A DNA stretch of 64,000 bases from Luteococcus sp038433135 (GTDB lineage: Bacteria; Actinomycetota; Actinomycetes; Propionibacteriales; Propionibacteriaceae): the NCBI RefSeq assembly GCF_038433135.1, contig NZ_JBCDMV010000008.1:1-64000 (forward strand), in the 5' to 3' direction. The stretch's first letter is position 1, and each line of letters opens with the position of its first letter. The notes below the pieces were generated by a model. That model saw nothing but the letters and a program-made list of their open reading frames with translations. It made no database searches and was not told where the DNA came from. Of this stretch, positions 18,523 to 27,420 are shown piece by piece. The translations under genes were made by a program, and so were the position numbers.

Positions 18523-19647
18523 TCAGGGCATCGCCGAGAGGAAGATGAAGGCGGCGGCGATCACCAGGTGCAGGCCGCCGTGCAGTCGCACCACCCGGCC
18601 CCGCATCACGGTGAGGATGCTGACCACCGCGGTCAGCGCCAGCAGCACCATGTGCAGGGAGCTCAGACCAAGGGTGAGCTCCAGCCCGCCGAAGACCGAC
18701 AGCACGGCGAGCACCGGGATGGTCAGCCCCACGCTGGCCATAGCGGAGCCGTAGGCCAGGTTGAGGCTGATCTGCAGCCGCCCACTGCGGGCATTGCGCA
18801 CGGCCGCCAGCGTCTCGGGCGCCAGCACCACCAGGCAGATCACGACACCGACGAAGGCATGCGGCAGCCCCACGGACGCCACCCCCTTCTCCAGTGCCGG
18901 GGAGATCAACTTCGCCAGGCCCACGACGCTGACCAGTGCAGCCAACAACAGCCCCAGACTGGCCAGCGCGGCGCGGCTGCTCGGCGGAGTGTGGTGTTCC
19001 TCGTCGGGAATGTTGTCCCCATTGCGATCCACCGGCAGGAAGAAGTCGCGGTGCTTGACGGTCTGGGTGACAACGAACAGGCCGTAGGCGATCAGGGAGA
19101 AGAAGCCAGCAAAGGCCAGCTGGGGTTCGGTGAAGACCGGGCCGGGCTCGGAGGTGGTCACCGACGGCAGCACCAGGCAGAGCACGGTCACCGTCAGCAC
19201 GGTTGCCAGCGCTCCCCCGGCACCTTCCGGGTTGAACCAGGCCGAGCCGGCCTTGCCGGTGCGCTTGCGATTGGCGTCGACGCCACCCATGATTGCCAGC
19301 CCGACGATCAGGTTGCAGGTGATCATCACGGCGGCAAAGACCGTGTCCCGGGCCAGCGTCGGCGCGCCCCCGCCAGCCATCAGCATCACGATCAGTCCCA
19401 CCTCGATCACGGTCACCGCGACGGCCAGCAACAGTGATCCGAAGGGTTCACCGATCTTCTCGGCAATCAACTCGGCGTGGTGGACGGCGGCCAGGATGGC
19501 GCCAACCAGCGCCACCACCAACAGGGCATCCAGGGCGAGCCCGGGTTTGGAGCCCCAGGTGGCCAGCATCAGGGTCAGGGCCAGCAGCGGTGCGCTGTTG
19601 TGCCAGTCCAGCAGCGGGCGGATGGGGGCGGGCAGGGTCAATTGCAC
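18523..19647 (-). CDS. chaA: Ca2+/H+ antiporter, CaCA family (ChaA-like)
   Basis: About 374 residues with ten or eleven hydrophobic segments arranged as two halves. The cation-binding alpha repeats are visible: GEPFGSLLLAVAVTVIEVGL in the first half and VLAPETLAAVRNARSGRLQ with SLNLAYGSAMASVGLTIPV in the second, both with the essential glutamates. This matches ChaA-type calcium or sodium/proton exchangers. A central acidic loop (DRNGDNIPDEEHH) separates the halves. GTG at 19647 is chosen because GGAG lies 7 nt upstream; starts at 19680 and 19698 would add a non-conserved N-terminus. Confidence 0.88.
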   Translation of the reverse strand: MQLTLPAPIRPLLDWHNSAPLLALTLMLATWGSKPGLALDALLVVALVGAILAAVHHAELIAEKIGEPFGSLLLAVAVTVIEVGLIVMLMAGGGAPTLARDTVFAAVMITCNLIVGLAIMGGVDANRKRTGKAGSAWFNPEGAGGALATVLTVTVLCLVLPSVTTSEPGPVFTEPQLAFAGFFSLIAYGLFVVTQTVKHRDFFLPVDRNGDNIPDEEHHTPPSSRAALASLGLLLAALVSVVGLAKLISPALEKGVASVGLPHAFVGVVICLVVLAPETLAAVRNARSGRLQISLNLAYGSAMASVGLTIPVLAVLSVFGGLELTLGLSSLHMVLLALTAVVSILTVMRGRVVRLHGGLHLVIAAAFIFLSAMP

Positions 19648-19864
19648 AGGGCTACTCCAGACTTTTCGCTGATGTCCCATGGGCGCCCGAGGCGCCACCA
19701 GGAGGTGTGTCTAGGCACGGCACCCAGACGAGACCAAGGGGGTCGTTCGTCGTGAGGACGAGAATTGAGCGGGAGCCGGGCCCGGCCACTCGTGATGAAT
19801 TCTATCAGACGGTCTGTGAATTGGATGACAACGACAACGGGCCGGGCGGTGAAAGACTGGTCAC

Positions 19865-20596
19865 ATGGACACCTTGGCCACCATCCTGCGCGAAGCTGAA
19901 AACATCGTCTTCTTCGGCGGGGCGGGGATCTCCACCGAGAGCGGGATCCCGGACTTCCGCTCATCGGCCGGGCTGTATGCGCAGGCCACCCCCGACGCAC
20001 CCCGCCCGGAATACCTGCTGAGCCATGACTGCCTGGTGCAGGACCCGGAGGCCTTTTTCGACTTCCACCGGACCGCCCTGCTGCACCCGGGCGCGGAACC
20101 CAACCGGGCACATCTGGCGCTGGCCCGGTTGGAGGAGGCGGGCAAGCTCAGCGCGGTGATCACCCAGAACATAGACGGGCTGCACCAGGCCGCTGGTTCG
20201 CGTCGGGTGCTGGAGATCCACGGTTCAGCGCAGCGCAACAGCTGCGTCGGCTGCGGTGCCCGGCAGGACATGATGTGGATGCTGGGCACCACCGGCGTGC
20301 CGAATTGCCCCGACTGTGGAGAAATGGTGCGCCCGGACGTGGTGCTCTACGGCGAGGTCCTGGACAACAACCTGATGGACGAGGCGATCGAGGCGATCAT
20401 GGGCTGCGACGTCCTGCTGGTCGGCGGTACCTCGCTGAATGTGTACCCCGCAGCGGGGCTGGTGCGCTTCTTCCGCGGCAAGCACCTGGTGCTGGTCAAC
20501 CGCGACGCCACCCCCTTCGACGGGGTGGCGTCGCTGGTCGTGCACGATTCGCTGGGCCAGGTGCTGGGCGTCGCCGTCGATCAGGCGCTTACCTGA
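19865..20596 (+). CDS. NAD-dependent protein deacylase, sirtuin (Sir2) family
   Basis: A 243-residue cytoplasmic sirtuin that removes acyl groups from lysines using NAD. The NAD-binding motifs FFGGAGISTESGIPDFRSS and TQNIDGLH are intact. The catalytic His is in EIHGS, and the zinc ligands are CVGC and CPDC. LLVGGTSLNVYPAAGLVRFF completes the Rossmann fold. Acyl specificity (acetyl, succinyl or other) is not settled by sequence. Its stop codon lies only 4 nt from the stop of the convergent coiled-coil gene. Confidence 0.93.
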   Translation: MDTLATILREAENIVFFGGAGISTESGIPDFRSSAGLYAQATPDAPRPEYLLSHDCLVQDPEAFFDFHRTALLHPGAEPNRAHLALARLEEAGKLSAVITQNIDGLHQAAGSRRVLEIHGSAQRNSCVGCGARQDMMWMLGTTGVPNCPDCGEMVRPDVVLYGEVLDNNLMDEAIEAIMGCDVLLVGGTSLNVYPAAGLVRFFRGKHLVLVNRDATPFDGVASLVVHDSLGQVLGVAVDQALT

Positions 20597-20600
20597 TCGC

Positions 20601-22931
20601 CTACAAGCCCCACTGCTTGGCCAGTTGCTTGGCCTGCTTGCCGGCGGCCCGGCCACCCCACCAGCCCTGTGCCTCGGAGAGCTGCTGCAGTGTCGCGACG
20701 AGTTCGCGGCCCAGAGCCTGCGGCTCGGCGTGGGCCCGGGGCTCGAGCGCAGCAACCAGGGCCTCGTGGCTGGCGATGATCCGCTCCTTGTTGCCGGAGG
20801 CGACAGCATCCCGCGCCGCATCGCGCAGGCCCTCCAGCGGGTCGATCGCCTGCTGCGCGGCGGCACGCTCCGCTTCCTCCCGGGCCAGCCGCTCGGCCTC
20901 CTGACGGGCTGCCTGCTCAGCGGCAGCGAACTCGGCCGCCTCGCGTTCCAAGCGTTCCCGCTCGACTCGCTCGGCCTGGGCGCGTTCGGCGGCTGCCCGC
21001 TGCTCTCGTTCCTGCTCGGCTGCCACGCGCTCCGCCTCCAGCCGGGCATTCCCCCGCTCCCGCGCCTCGCGTTCCTGACGCTCCCGCTCGGCCTGCTCGG
21101 CCCGCTCCGCAGCTTCGCGTTCGACCTGTTCGGTGGCCAGCAGTTCCTGTGCGGCACGCTCTTGCACGAGACGCTCCCGCTCCAGACGAGCACTCTCCTG
21201 CTGCTGGGCTTCCCGTCGCAGCCGCTCGGCCTGCTCCGCCGCCTCGCGATCCTGACGCTCTCGTTCGGCCCGCTCGCCAGCCAGCCGCTCCTGTTCCGCC
21301 TGCTCAGCGGCCGCCCGCTCGGCCTCGGCGCGCTCGGCCTCCTCGGCGGCCCGACGTTCGGCCTCCTGGCGCTCGAACTGGGCGCGAGCCGCAGCGCGTC
21401 GCTCGGCTTGCTCGCGTTCCCGCTCGGCTCGCTGGGCAGACTCGCGCAGCTCGGCCACGGCACGCTCCCGGGCCTCCTGCTCGCGCACCTCGTCGATCCG
21501 GCGCATGGCCTCCTCGTCGCTGACCTGATGCTCGGCCAGCTGACGCGCGGTACCGGGGAGCAGCGTCGCGCGGGCGTCGGGCACCTCCCAGTGCGGCGTC
21601 GGCTGCTGACTGGTCAGGACGGCTCCCCTGGCCCGGGCGTGCAGATAGGTCAGCGGATCGGCCTGGGAATGGTGCGCCTGATCGGCCTGGCCGGATCGCA
21701 GCTCGGCCAGGATCTGGTCCGCCTCCGCCCGGGAGGCAGCCGACGCCGCATCGCCCGCCGCCTCCTGCACCTGGGCACGCACCAGCAGGGCGAGCCCCTT
21801 GGCCGCCGGGGCCACGGTGATGCTCCGGTGCGCCTGCATCCGGTTGAAGACCTGGTCCAGCAATCGCCCGGCCTGTTCGCCGCGTCCGGCGGCCAGCTCG
21901 GCGCGGGCCAGGGCAGGTGCCACCAACAGTTGCGTCGGCAGATGCGCGCCCACCGGCTTCTCGCTCTTGTACAGGGCCTGCAGCGCCTGGGTGGCGTCCT
22001 CGCCGGCTCGCAGCGCCTCGGAGGCCCGTCCGGCGTCGGTCAACGTCCAGACCTGGTCGGCCCGGGCCAGGGCGAGCTCCACCCGTCCCGGTTCACCGCG
22101 GCGTCCGGCGGTGCGGTGCAGCAGGGTGGCCAGCTCGTCGCGCACCTGCAGGGCCTCGTCCACCCGCCCGGCCGTCGCCAGCCGGTCGGCCAGGTCACGC
22201 ATCAGGCCGCTGGCCGGGGAGACCAGGCGTTCCAGATGCGGCTTGGCCATCCGCGGGAACTGCGCCAGATCCGCCGCGGTCCAGCCCTTCCAGAGCTGCA
22301 CGGCTTCCCGCAGCAGGTCAATCGACTGATCGGTGAGCCCGACGGCGAAGCGGGCATCCGCGCAGTTCCGCAGGGCATCCAGCAGCACCGGGGTCTCGTC
22401 GGCAACCAGGTTGGCCTCGCGCGCCCGATTGAGGGTGGCGTCAGCCTGGGCATTGGCCTGGGCCAGATCGCCCCGGATCAGGGCGCCCCGGGCGGTGGCC
22501 AGCAACGCCCAGACGGCGGTACGGGCGAGCAATTCATCGGCCAGTCCATCGCGGGTGAGCTGATCCTTCCAGCCGAAGGCGGCGCCGATGGTGTTGGCGG
22601 CCGGCTCGGGCAGGTTCATTCCCAACTGGAGCGTGGCGACGTGGGTGAGGGCGGTGAAATAGCGCCCGGCATCCACCAGCGGCGTATAGGGGCCGATCGG
22701 CCCGCGGGAAGCCACCAGCTTGTGGGCGGCAGCGACCGCCTCCGTCGCCTCCGGGGCGGCCTCGCCCCACGCCCGGGAGAGCAGTCGCAAGCCGGTGGCT
22801 TCGTTCAGGGCGTCGACGAATTCCTCGGTGCGCGTCGGATCGCTGGAAACCCAACCCCGCAACTGCTTCACCTTCGAGATGCTCTGCTTGAGCTGCTTGG
22901 CGTGGTCATCGCGGGGCTGGTTGTCTGCCAT
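20601..22931 (-). CDS. Large helical protein with a long charged coiled coil
   Basis: A 776-residue protein with no recognised enzyme domain. Residues 1 to about 450 are predicted all-helical and resemble TPR-like repeats (e.g. AQANAQADATLNRAREANLV). From about 470 to 690 the sequence is almost entirely Ala, Glu, Arg and Gln in heptad-like order (EREREQAERRAAARAQFERQ), a long coiled coil. The C-terminal about 80 residues are globular, ending GWWGGRAAGKQAKQLAKQWG. ATG at 22931 is preferred: CAGAAT lies 7 nt upstream. It is divergent from an Hsp70-like gene, with a palindromic repeat in between, so a chaperone or stress partner role is possible but inferred. Confidence 0.75.
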   Translation of the reverse strand: MADNQPRDDHAKQLKQSISKVKQLRGWVSSDPTRTEEFVDALNEATGLRLLSRAWGEAAPEATEAVAAAHKLVASRGPIGPYTPLVDAGRYFTALTHVATLQLGMNLPEPAANTIGAAFGWKDQLTRDGLADELLARTAVWALLATARGALIRGDLAQANAQADATLNRAREANLVADETPVLLDALRNCADARFAVGLTDQSIDLLREAVQLWKGWTAADLAQFPRMAKPHLERLVSPASGLMRDLADRLATAGRVDEALQVRDELATLLHRTAGRRGEPGRVELALARADQVWTLTDAGRASEALRAGEDATQALQALYKSEKPVGAHLPTQLLVAPALARAELAAGRGEQAGRLLDQVFNRMQAHRSITVAPAAKGLALLVRAQVQEAAGDAASAASRAEADQILAELRSGQADQAHHSQADPLTYLHARARGAVLTSQQPTPHWEVPDARATLLPGTARQLAEHQVSDEEAMRRIDEVREQEARERAVAELRESAQRAEREREQAERRAAARAQFERQEAERRAAEEAERAEAERAAAEQAEQERLAGERAERERQDREAAEQAERLRREAQQQESARLERERLVQERAAQELLATEQVEREAAERAEQAERERQEREARERGNARLEAERVAAEQEREQRAAAERAQAERVERERLEREAAEFAAAEQAARQEAERLAREEAERAAAQQAIDPLEGLRDAARDAVASGNKERIIASHEALVAALEPRAHAEPQALGRELVATLQQLSEAQGWWGGRAAGKQAKQLAKQWGL

Positions 22932-23003
22932 GCGCCCCATTCTGTCAGCTCTTGGGCGCCCACCTGCGTGGTGTCCCCGGCAGGCCGGCACTCCCCGCCC
23001 CAC

Positions 23004-23071
23004 ACGGTGCACGTCGGACTGCCTCGGGCAGCTGCTGCAACACGTGCCCAGGGCACTGCGACGTGCACCGT
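23004..23071. repeat. Palindromic dispersed element, copy A
   Basis: 68 bp bounded by perfect 13 bp inverted repeats ACGGTGCACGTCG / CGACGTGCACCGT. An inner arm GCCTCGGGCA can pair with TGCCCAGGGC with two imperfect positions, leaving a loop. A second copy at 61161-61228 matches at roughly 54 of 68 positions by hand alignment. This copy lies in the divergent promoter region of the coiled-coil and Hsp70-like genes. Confidence 0.8.
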
Positions 23072-23218
23072 CCCCTCACGACGGCTCCAGGAGTGTCGGG
23101 GTCAGTGGTCAGCGTCCTGGCGGGGCGATGCCGAGGCACAAGCCGGTGGGCGCGCCCTGCATCGTCCGCGGACAAGGCGAAGTGGGCACGGCCCGCGCGG
23201 GCGTGATTGGCTTGGCGC

Positions 23219-24706
23219 ATGCATCTTGGCATTGACTTTGGCACCACCCGCACCGTCGTCGCCCTCGCGGATCGCGGCAACTACCCCGTGATCGACTTCC
23301 TGGACGTCGACGGGGACTTCCACGACCACTTCCCCACCGTGAGCGCGCTGGTGGACGGCAGGATGGTGCACGGCTTCGCCGCCCAGGCGGCCGCCCGCGA
23401 CGATGCCCCGCTGATCCGCTCGGTCAAGCGGCATCTGGCCGCCCCCGACCTGACGTTGGAATCGAGCATCGAGGTGGCCGGTCAGCGAATGGTGCTGCTG
23501 GATCTGGTCGCCGGCTTTCTTGGTGCCCTGCGCGAGGCGCTGCTGGGCGCGTCGACGCTGGGTGAGGACGAGCTCTCCGATCCGGTGGTGATCGGCGTCC
23601 CCGCCCATGCCCACACGGCGCAGCGGCTGCTCACGTTGGAGGCCTTCCGCCGGGCCGGCTTCACCGTCGCCGCCATGGTCAACGAACCCAGCGCGGCCGG
23701 CTTCGAGTACACCCATCGCCAGCGTCGCACCGTCACGTCCCGGCGCAACCGGGTGCTGGTCTATGACCTGGGCGGCGGCACCTTTGATGCGTCGTTGGTG
23801 AGCGTGGAGAACGCCGACCATGAGGTGCTGGGCTCGGTTGGCATCAACCGGTTGGGCGGCGACGACTTCGACCTGCTGCTGACCGAATGCGTGTTGGCCA
23901 GGGCCGGCGTCGCCGAGGAGTCGCTGCCGGAGCGGGCGCTGGACGAGCTGGTGGAGCAGTGCCGCGGCGCCAAGGAGGGGCTCACCCCGCAAACCCGCCG
24001 GCTGGCCGTCGAGCTGGACGGCGCCATGGTGGCGCTGGACGTGGCCGACTACTACACCGCCGCCACTCCCCTGGTGGAGCAGAGCCTGGCCGCGATGGAG
24101 CCGCTGGTCGACGGGCTGGAGGGCAGTGGCTCCGACATCGCCGGCATCTACCTGGTGGGCGGCTCGTCCAGTCTGCCGCTGGTCCCCCGCGTTCTGCGGG
24201 AACGCTTCGGGCGACGGGTGCACCGCTCCCCCTACCCCGGCGCCTCCACCGCCATCGGCCTGGCGATCGCCGCCGATCCCGACGCCGGCTACACCCTGGC
24301 CGACCAACTCTCCCGCGGCTTCGGTGTCTTCCGTGAAGCCGAGGGGGGCCGGGAGGTGCGGCTGGACGCGATCCTGGCGCCCGATCACCGGGTCAGCCTG
24401 ACCGACGAGGTGGTGGTCACCCGTCGCTACCGGGCAGCCCACAACATCGGCTGGTTCCGCTTCGTGGAGTACGGCCGGCTTGACGAGCAGGGCCAGCCCG
24501 TCGGTGAGCTCTCGCCGCGGGGCGAGGTGGTCTTCCCCTTCGATCGGGCCCTGCAATCGGGTGCCGAGCTGGCGGAGGTGCCCGTCGACCGGTTGGACCA
24601 TGGCCCCCTGGTCGAGGAGACGTACACGATTGATCCGCACGGGATCATCACGGTGCGGATCACGGATCTGGACAGCGGTTTCAGTCTGGCGAACAGCCTG
24701 AACTGA
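23219..24706 (+). CDS. Hsp70-like ATPase (DnaK relative without the full lid)
   Basis: A 495-residue Hsp70-family protein. The nucleotide-binding domain carries the phosphate 1 motif LGIDFGTTRTVVAL, the phosphate 2 motif VYDLGGGTFDASLV and the adenosine motif IYLVGGSSSLPLVPRVLRE. The remaining about 150 residues form a short beta-type C-terminal region (ITVRITDLDSGFSLA near the end), without the helical lid of DnaK, so it is not dnaK itself. ATG at 23219 is chosen because the conserved fold begins right after; an in-frame TTG at 23207 is possible. Neither has a clear ribosome binding site. Confidence 0.85.
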   Translation: MHLGIDFGTTRTVVALADRGNYPVIDFLDVDGDFHDHFPTVSALVDGRMVHGFAAQAAARDDAPLIRSVKRHLAAPDLTLESSIEVAGQRMVLLDLVAGFLGALREALLGASTLGEDELSDPVVIGVPAHAHTAQRLLTLEAFRRAGFTVAAMVNEPSAAGFEYTHRQRRTVTSRRNRVLVYDLGGGTFDASLVSVENADHEVLGSVGINRLGGDDFDLLLTECVLARAGVAEESLPERALDELVEQCRGAKEGLTPQTRRLAVELDGAMVALDVADYYTAATPLVEQSLAAMEPLVDGLEGSGSDIAGIYLVGGSSSLPLVPRVLRERFGRRVHRSPYPGASTAIGLAIAADPDAGYTLADQLSRGFGVFREAEGGREVRLDAILAPDHRVSLTDEVVVTRRYRAAHNIGWFRFVEYGRLDEQGQPVGELSPRGEVVFPFDRALQSGAELAEVPVDRLDHGPLVEETYTIDPHGIITVRITDLDSGFSLANSLN

Positions 24707-24772
24707 CGCGCCACCGGTCGCATGCTGGCACCCCTCTGGCGGGGGCGTCCCAGCGAGTGAAAGGCTGTCGCC

Positions 24773-25630
24773 GTGCCGAACACCACAGCCGAACTGGTGG
24801 ACCTGCTGGATCTGGAAGAGATCGAGGTGGGGCTCTTCCGGGGTGCGCAGCCGGACACGCACATGCAGCGCACCTTCGGCGGTCAGGTGCTGGCACAGGC
24901 ACTGGTGGCCGCGCAGCGCACCGTCGCGGACGATCGGCGCTGCCATTCGCTGAACGCCTACTTCCTGCGCCCCGGCGACCCGCTCAGGCCGATCATCTAC
25001 GACGTGGAGAGCCTGCGGGAAGGTCGCAGTTTCAGCACCCGTCGGATCGTGGCACGCCAGGGCGGCAAGGTCAGCTTTGCGATGAATGCCAGTTTCCACG
25101 TCTCCGAGGCCGGGCTGGAGCATTCCGATCTGCCGCCCACCGGCGTCCCCGCTCCGAAGACCTGCCGCCCACTCTCGGAGGTGATGGCGGAGCGCTTCGG
25201 TGAGCTTTCGCCGCTCTGGAAGACATGGGAGGCGCTCGACGTGCGTTTCGCCGGCGATTCCGGGCCGGACGGCAGCATCGCGGCGCAGGTGCATTCGTCG
25301 CACACCCGGGTCTGGGTCCGCACCGCCCAGGCCATGCCCGATGATCCCGCCTTGCACCAGGCGGTGCTGGCCTACCTGAGCGACATGACACTGCTCAGCG
25401 CCATCACGATCCCGCACGAGCGCACCTTCAAGCGCGACGACGTGGTCGCCGCCAGCATGGATCACGCGATGTGGTTCCACCGGCCGGTCCGGGTGGATGA
25501 ATGGCTGCTCTACGACATGGTCTCCCCCGCCGCCAGCGAGGGTCTGGGCTTTGCCACCGGCCGCTTGCTGCAGGACGGCACCCTGGTGGCCTCTTGCAGC
25601 CAGGAGGGTCTGATCCGGGTTCCTGACTGA
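24773..25630 (+). CDS. tesB: Acyl-CoA thioesterase II
   Basis: A 285-residue double hot-dog enzyme that hydrolyses acyl-CoA to free fatty acid and CoA. The first hot-dog has FGGQVLAQALVAAQRTV and CHSLNAYFLRPGDP; the second has LSDMTLLSAI, SMDHAMWFHRPVRVDEWLLY and GRLLQDGTLVASCSQEGLIR, with the Asp-Ser/Thr-Gln catalytic set at the expected places (SDMTLL, CSQEG). Length matches TesB. The start is GTG with GAAAGG about 9 nt upstream. It follows the Hsp70-like gene by 66 nt on the same strand. Confidence 0.94.
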   Translation: MPNTTAELVDLLDLEEIEVGLFRGAQPDTHMQRTFGGQVLAQALVAAQRTVADDRRCHSLNAYFLRPGDPLRPIIYDVESLREGRSFSTRRIVARQGGKVSFAMNASFHVSEAGLEHSDLPPTGVPAPKTCRPLSEVMAERFGELSPLWKTWEALDVRFAGDSGPDGSIAAQVHSSHTRVWVRTAQAMPDDPALHQAVLAYLSDMTLLSAITIPHERTFKRDDVVAASMDHAMWFHRPVRVDEWLLYDMVSPAASEGLGFATGRLLQDGTLVASCSQEGLIRVPD

Positions 25631-25705
25631 CCGTCAACTGGCCCCGGGAAGGGCGCGGCCCACCCCAAACTGGAGCGGGCCACGATGGAACGGCGGCGAA
25701 CCGGA

Positions 25706-26203
25706 TCAGCTGAGCGCGGCGACGGCGGCGTCGTAGTCGGGCTCGCTGGTGATCTCGTCGACCAGCTGGGTGTACTTCACGGCACCCTGCTCGTCGAGCA
25801 CGACAACGGCGCGGGCCAGGAGACCCTGCAGCAGGCCCTCCGTCTGCACCAGGCCGAAGTCCTCGCCGAAGGTGCCACGGAAGTCGGAGCCGACCTGGAC
25901 ATTGTCCAGACCCTCGGCGCCGCAGAACCGGGCCTGGGCGAAGGGGAGGTCCTTGCTGACGCAGACCACGGCGGTGTTCTCCAGGCCGGAGGCGAGCTCG
26001 TTGAACTTGCGCACACTGGCGGCGCACACGCCGGTGTCGACGCTGGGGAAGATGTTCAGCACGACGCGCTTGCCGCTGAACTGGTCGGAGGTGACGTCGG
26101 AGAGATCCTTGCCCACCAGCGAGAAGGCCGGTGCGGCGGTGCCGACGCCGGGAAGATTGCCGGAGGTGGTGACAGGGGTGCCCTTGAAAGCGGTAGTAGC
26201 CAT
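25706..26203 (-). CDS. tpx: Thiol peroxidase (atypical 2-Cys peroxiredoxin)
   Basis: A 165-residue cytoplasmic peroxidase that reduces hydrogen peroxide and organic peroxides with thioredoxin. The peroxidatic cysteine is in FPSVDTGVCAASVRKF and the resolving cysteine in ARFCGAEG, the Tpx arrangement. Start ATG 26203 is preferred over the GTG at 26209 because TAGACA lies 6 nt upstream of it, the spacing of leaderless promoters here, and no ribosome binding site exists. Confidence 0.94.
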   Translation of the reverse strand: MATTAFKGTPVTTSGNLPGVGTAAPAFSLVGKDLSDVTSDQFSGKRVVLNIFPSVDTGVCAASVRKFNELASGLENTAVVCVSKDLPFAQARFCGAEGLDNVQVGSDFRGTFGEDFGLVQTEGLLQGLLARAVVVLDEQGAVKYTQLVDEITSEPDYDAAVAALS

Positions 26204-26209
26204 GCCCAC

Positions 26210-26215
26210 TGTCTA
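26210..26215 (-). promoter_or_regulatory. Leaderless -10 box of tpx
   Basis: TAGACA on the minus strand, 6 nt before the ATG at 26203; a variant ending in A rather than T. Confidence 0.45.
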
Positions 26216-26302
26216 GCACAGCGTGCGGTATTCGGAAATGGTCGCGCCCCTCGTTCGCTTGAAGCTTGAGACCTAACATTCCCGCAATTAAGGCATTTGG
26301 CT

Positions 26303-26308
26303 TACCAT
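26303..26308 (+). promoter_or_regulatory. Leaderless -10 box of the SatD-like operon
   Basis: TACCAT, 6 nt before the ATG at 26315, in an unusually AT-rich stretch; it should drive the three overlapping genes that follow. Confidence 0.55.
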
Positions 26309-26314
26309 TGAGCA

Positions 26315-27004
26315 ATGAAGGACAGCGACTTCATCTTTGCCCTTACGATGGATCAGCAGCGCTCCCGATCCGGCACGGATCGTGTACCCGAGGGCCTGGC
26401 GGCGCTGGACGTGGCCCTGGCCGGGCGCATGCTGTTGCCCCCGGAGCGGACGGCCGGTGACGAGGTCCAGTGCCTGCTGGACGATCCGGCTGCCGTGGTC
26501 GATGCCGTGACCGCCCTCACCCGCCAGGGTCAGTGGTGGATCGGGATCGGCGTCGGCGCGGTGGACCACCCCCTCCCGCAATCCACCCGCGAGGCTCGCG
26601 GCCCCGCCTACTTTGCCGCCCGCAGCGCGGTGGAGCGTGCCCATGGCGCGCCGCTCGGCCTGGCCCTGGAACTGGCAGCCACCCAGCAGCCCAAAACTGT
26701 CGGAGCCGCGCCCTACGCTGAAGGCAGTCGGTGCAAGCTGCTTGCCCGACGGGCGGAGACCGGCCTGTGGCTGTTGCAGGAGGTGCTCGCACGACGCAGC
26801 GAGGAAGGATGGCAGATCGTGGACCTGTTGGACCAGGGGCTCGGGGTGGGCGAGGCCGCCGCCCGACTGGGGATCAGCGCCTCGGCCGCCAGCCAACGTC
26901 ACCAGCGGGCCGGCCGCGAGCTCGGGACAAGGGCAAGCGAGCTGTGTGTCGGCCTGCTCGCCGAGTTGCAGACCGCCCGTGCCACCGAGGGGGCGGCTCC
27001 ATGA
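26315..27004 (+). CDS. SatD-like protein with C-terminal helix-turn-helix
   Basis: A 229-residue protein. The first about 150 residues (opening FIFALTMDQQRSRSGTDRVP, with WWIGIGVGAVDHPLP later) resemble the poorly characterised SatD group. The last about 70 contain a helix-turn-helix of sigma-70 region 4 type: LLDQGLGVGEAAARLGISAS followed by AASQRHQRAGRELG. It is likely a DNA-binding regulator with a ligand- or stress-sensing N-terminus; no ligand is known. It is first in a three-gene operon, overlapping the next gene by 4 nt (ATGA). Confidence 0.7.
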   Translation: MKDSDFIFALTMDQQRSRSGTDRVPEGLAALDVALAGRMLLPPERTAGDEVQCLLDDPAAVVDAVTALTRQGQWWIGIGVGAVDHPLPQSTREARGPAYFAARSAVERAHGAPLGLALELAATQQPKTVGAAPYAEGSRCKLLARRAETGLWLLQEVLARRSEEGWQIVDLLDQGLGVGEAAARLGISASAASQRHQRAGRELGTRASELCVGLLAELQTARATEGAAP

Positions 27005-27420
27005 ATCCGATCCTGCACGATGCCCTGCGAGCCCTGGTGGTGCTGGTCTTCGCCCTGGTCGCGGTGCTGGCCGGTGGTCCGCTGGTGCAGGCCCTGTTCA
27101 AGCGCGTCGATCGGCAGGCGCAGCGCAGACGCCCCCCGACCGCTGGCGTTCCCACCACGGGTGTGGTTGCCGCGGCCAGCCAGTTGAAAGGCGGCTCGTG
27201 GATCGGTCGGTTGGAACGGCTGGCGATCTACGCCGGTCTGGTGGCGCACTACCCGGAGGCCATTGCGATCTGTCTGGCCGTGAAGGGGTTGGCCCGCTAC
27301 CCCGAGTTGAAGGCCACCACCAGCGGCGCGGCCGAACGCTTCATCATCGGCACCTTCGTCAGCGTCCTGTGGGCCTGTGCCTGCGCGGGCCTGGAGCACT
27401 GGGTGAACGGACTGTTCTGA
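27001..27420 (+). CDS. Two- to three-helix membrane protein, partner of the SatD-like regulator
   Basis: 139 residues. An N-terminal transmembrane helix (LVVLVFALVAVLAGGPLVQA) leads to a basic cytoplasmic stretch (RVDRQAQRRRPP), a central hydrophobic segment with GLVAHYPEAIAICLAVKGLA, and a C-terminal helix (IGTFVSVLWACACAGLEHWV). Membrane proteins with the motif A-x-KG-x-(A/R) often sit beside SatD-like regulators. No function is known. Start ATG overlaps the upstream stop (ATGA) and its own stop overlaps the next start (TGATG), so the trio is tightly coupled. Confidence 0.72.
   Translation: MNPILHDALRALVVLVFALVAVLAGGPLVQALFKRVDRQAQRRRPPTAGVPTTGVVAAASQLKGGSWIGRLERLAIYAGLVAHYPEAIAICLAVKGLARYPELKATTSGAAERFIIGTFVSVLWACACAGLEHWVNGLF

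Noticed and set aside
20439..23291. A 950-residue frame on the plus strand opposite the coiled-coil gene
   Set aside because: Its repeats mirror the Glu/Arg/Ala codons of the coiled coil; no start signal and no family resemblance.
23102..25480. A 792-residue minus-strand frame opposite the Hsp70-like and TesB genes
   Set aside because: It covers two well-supported plus-strand genes and has only His/Gln/Gly-rich sequence.
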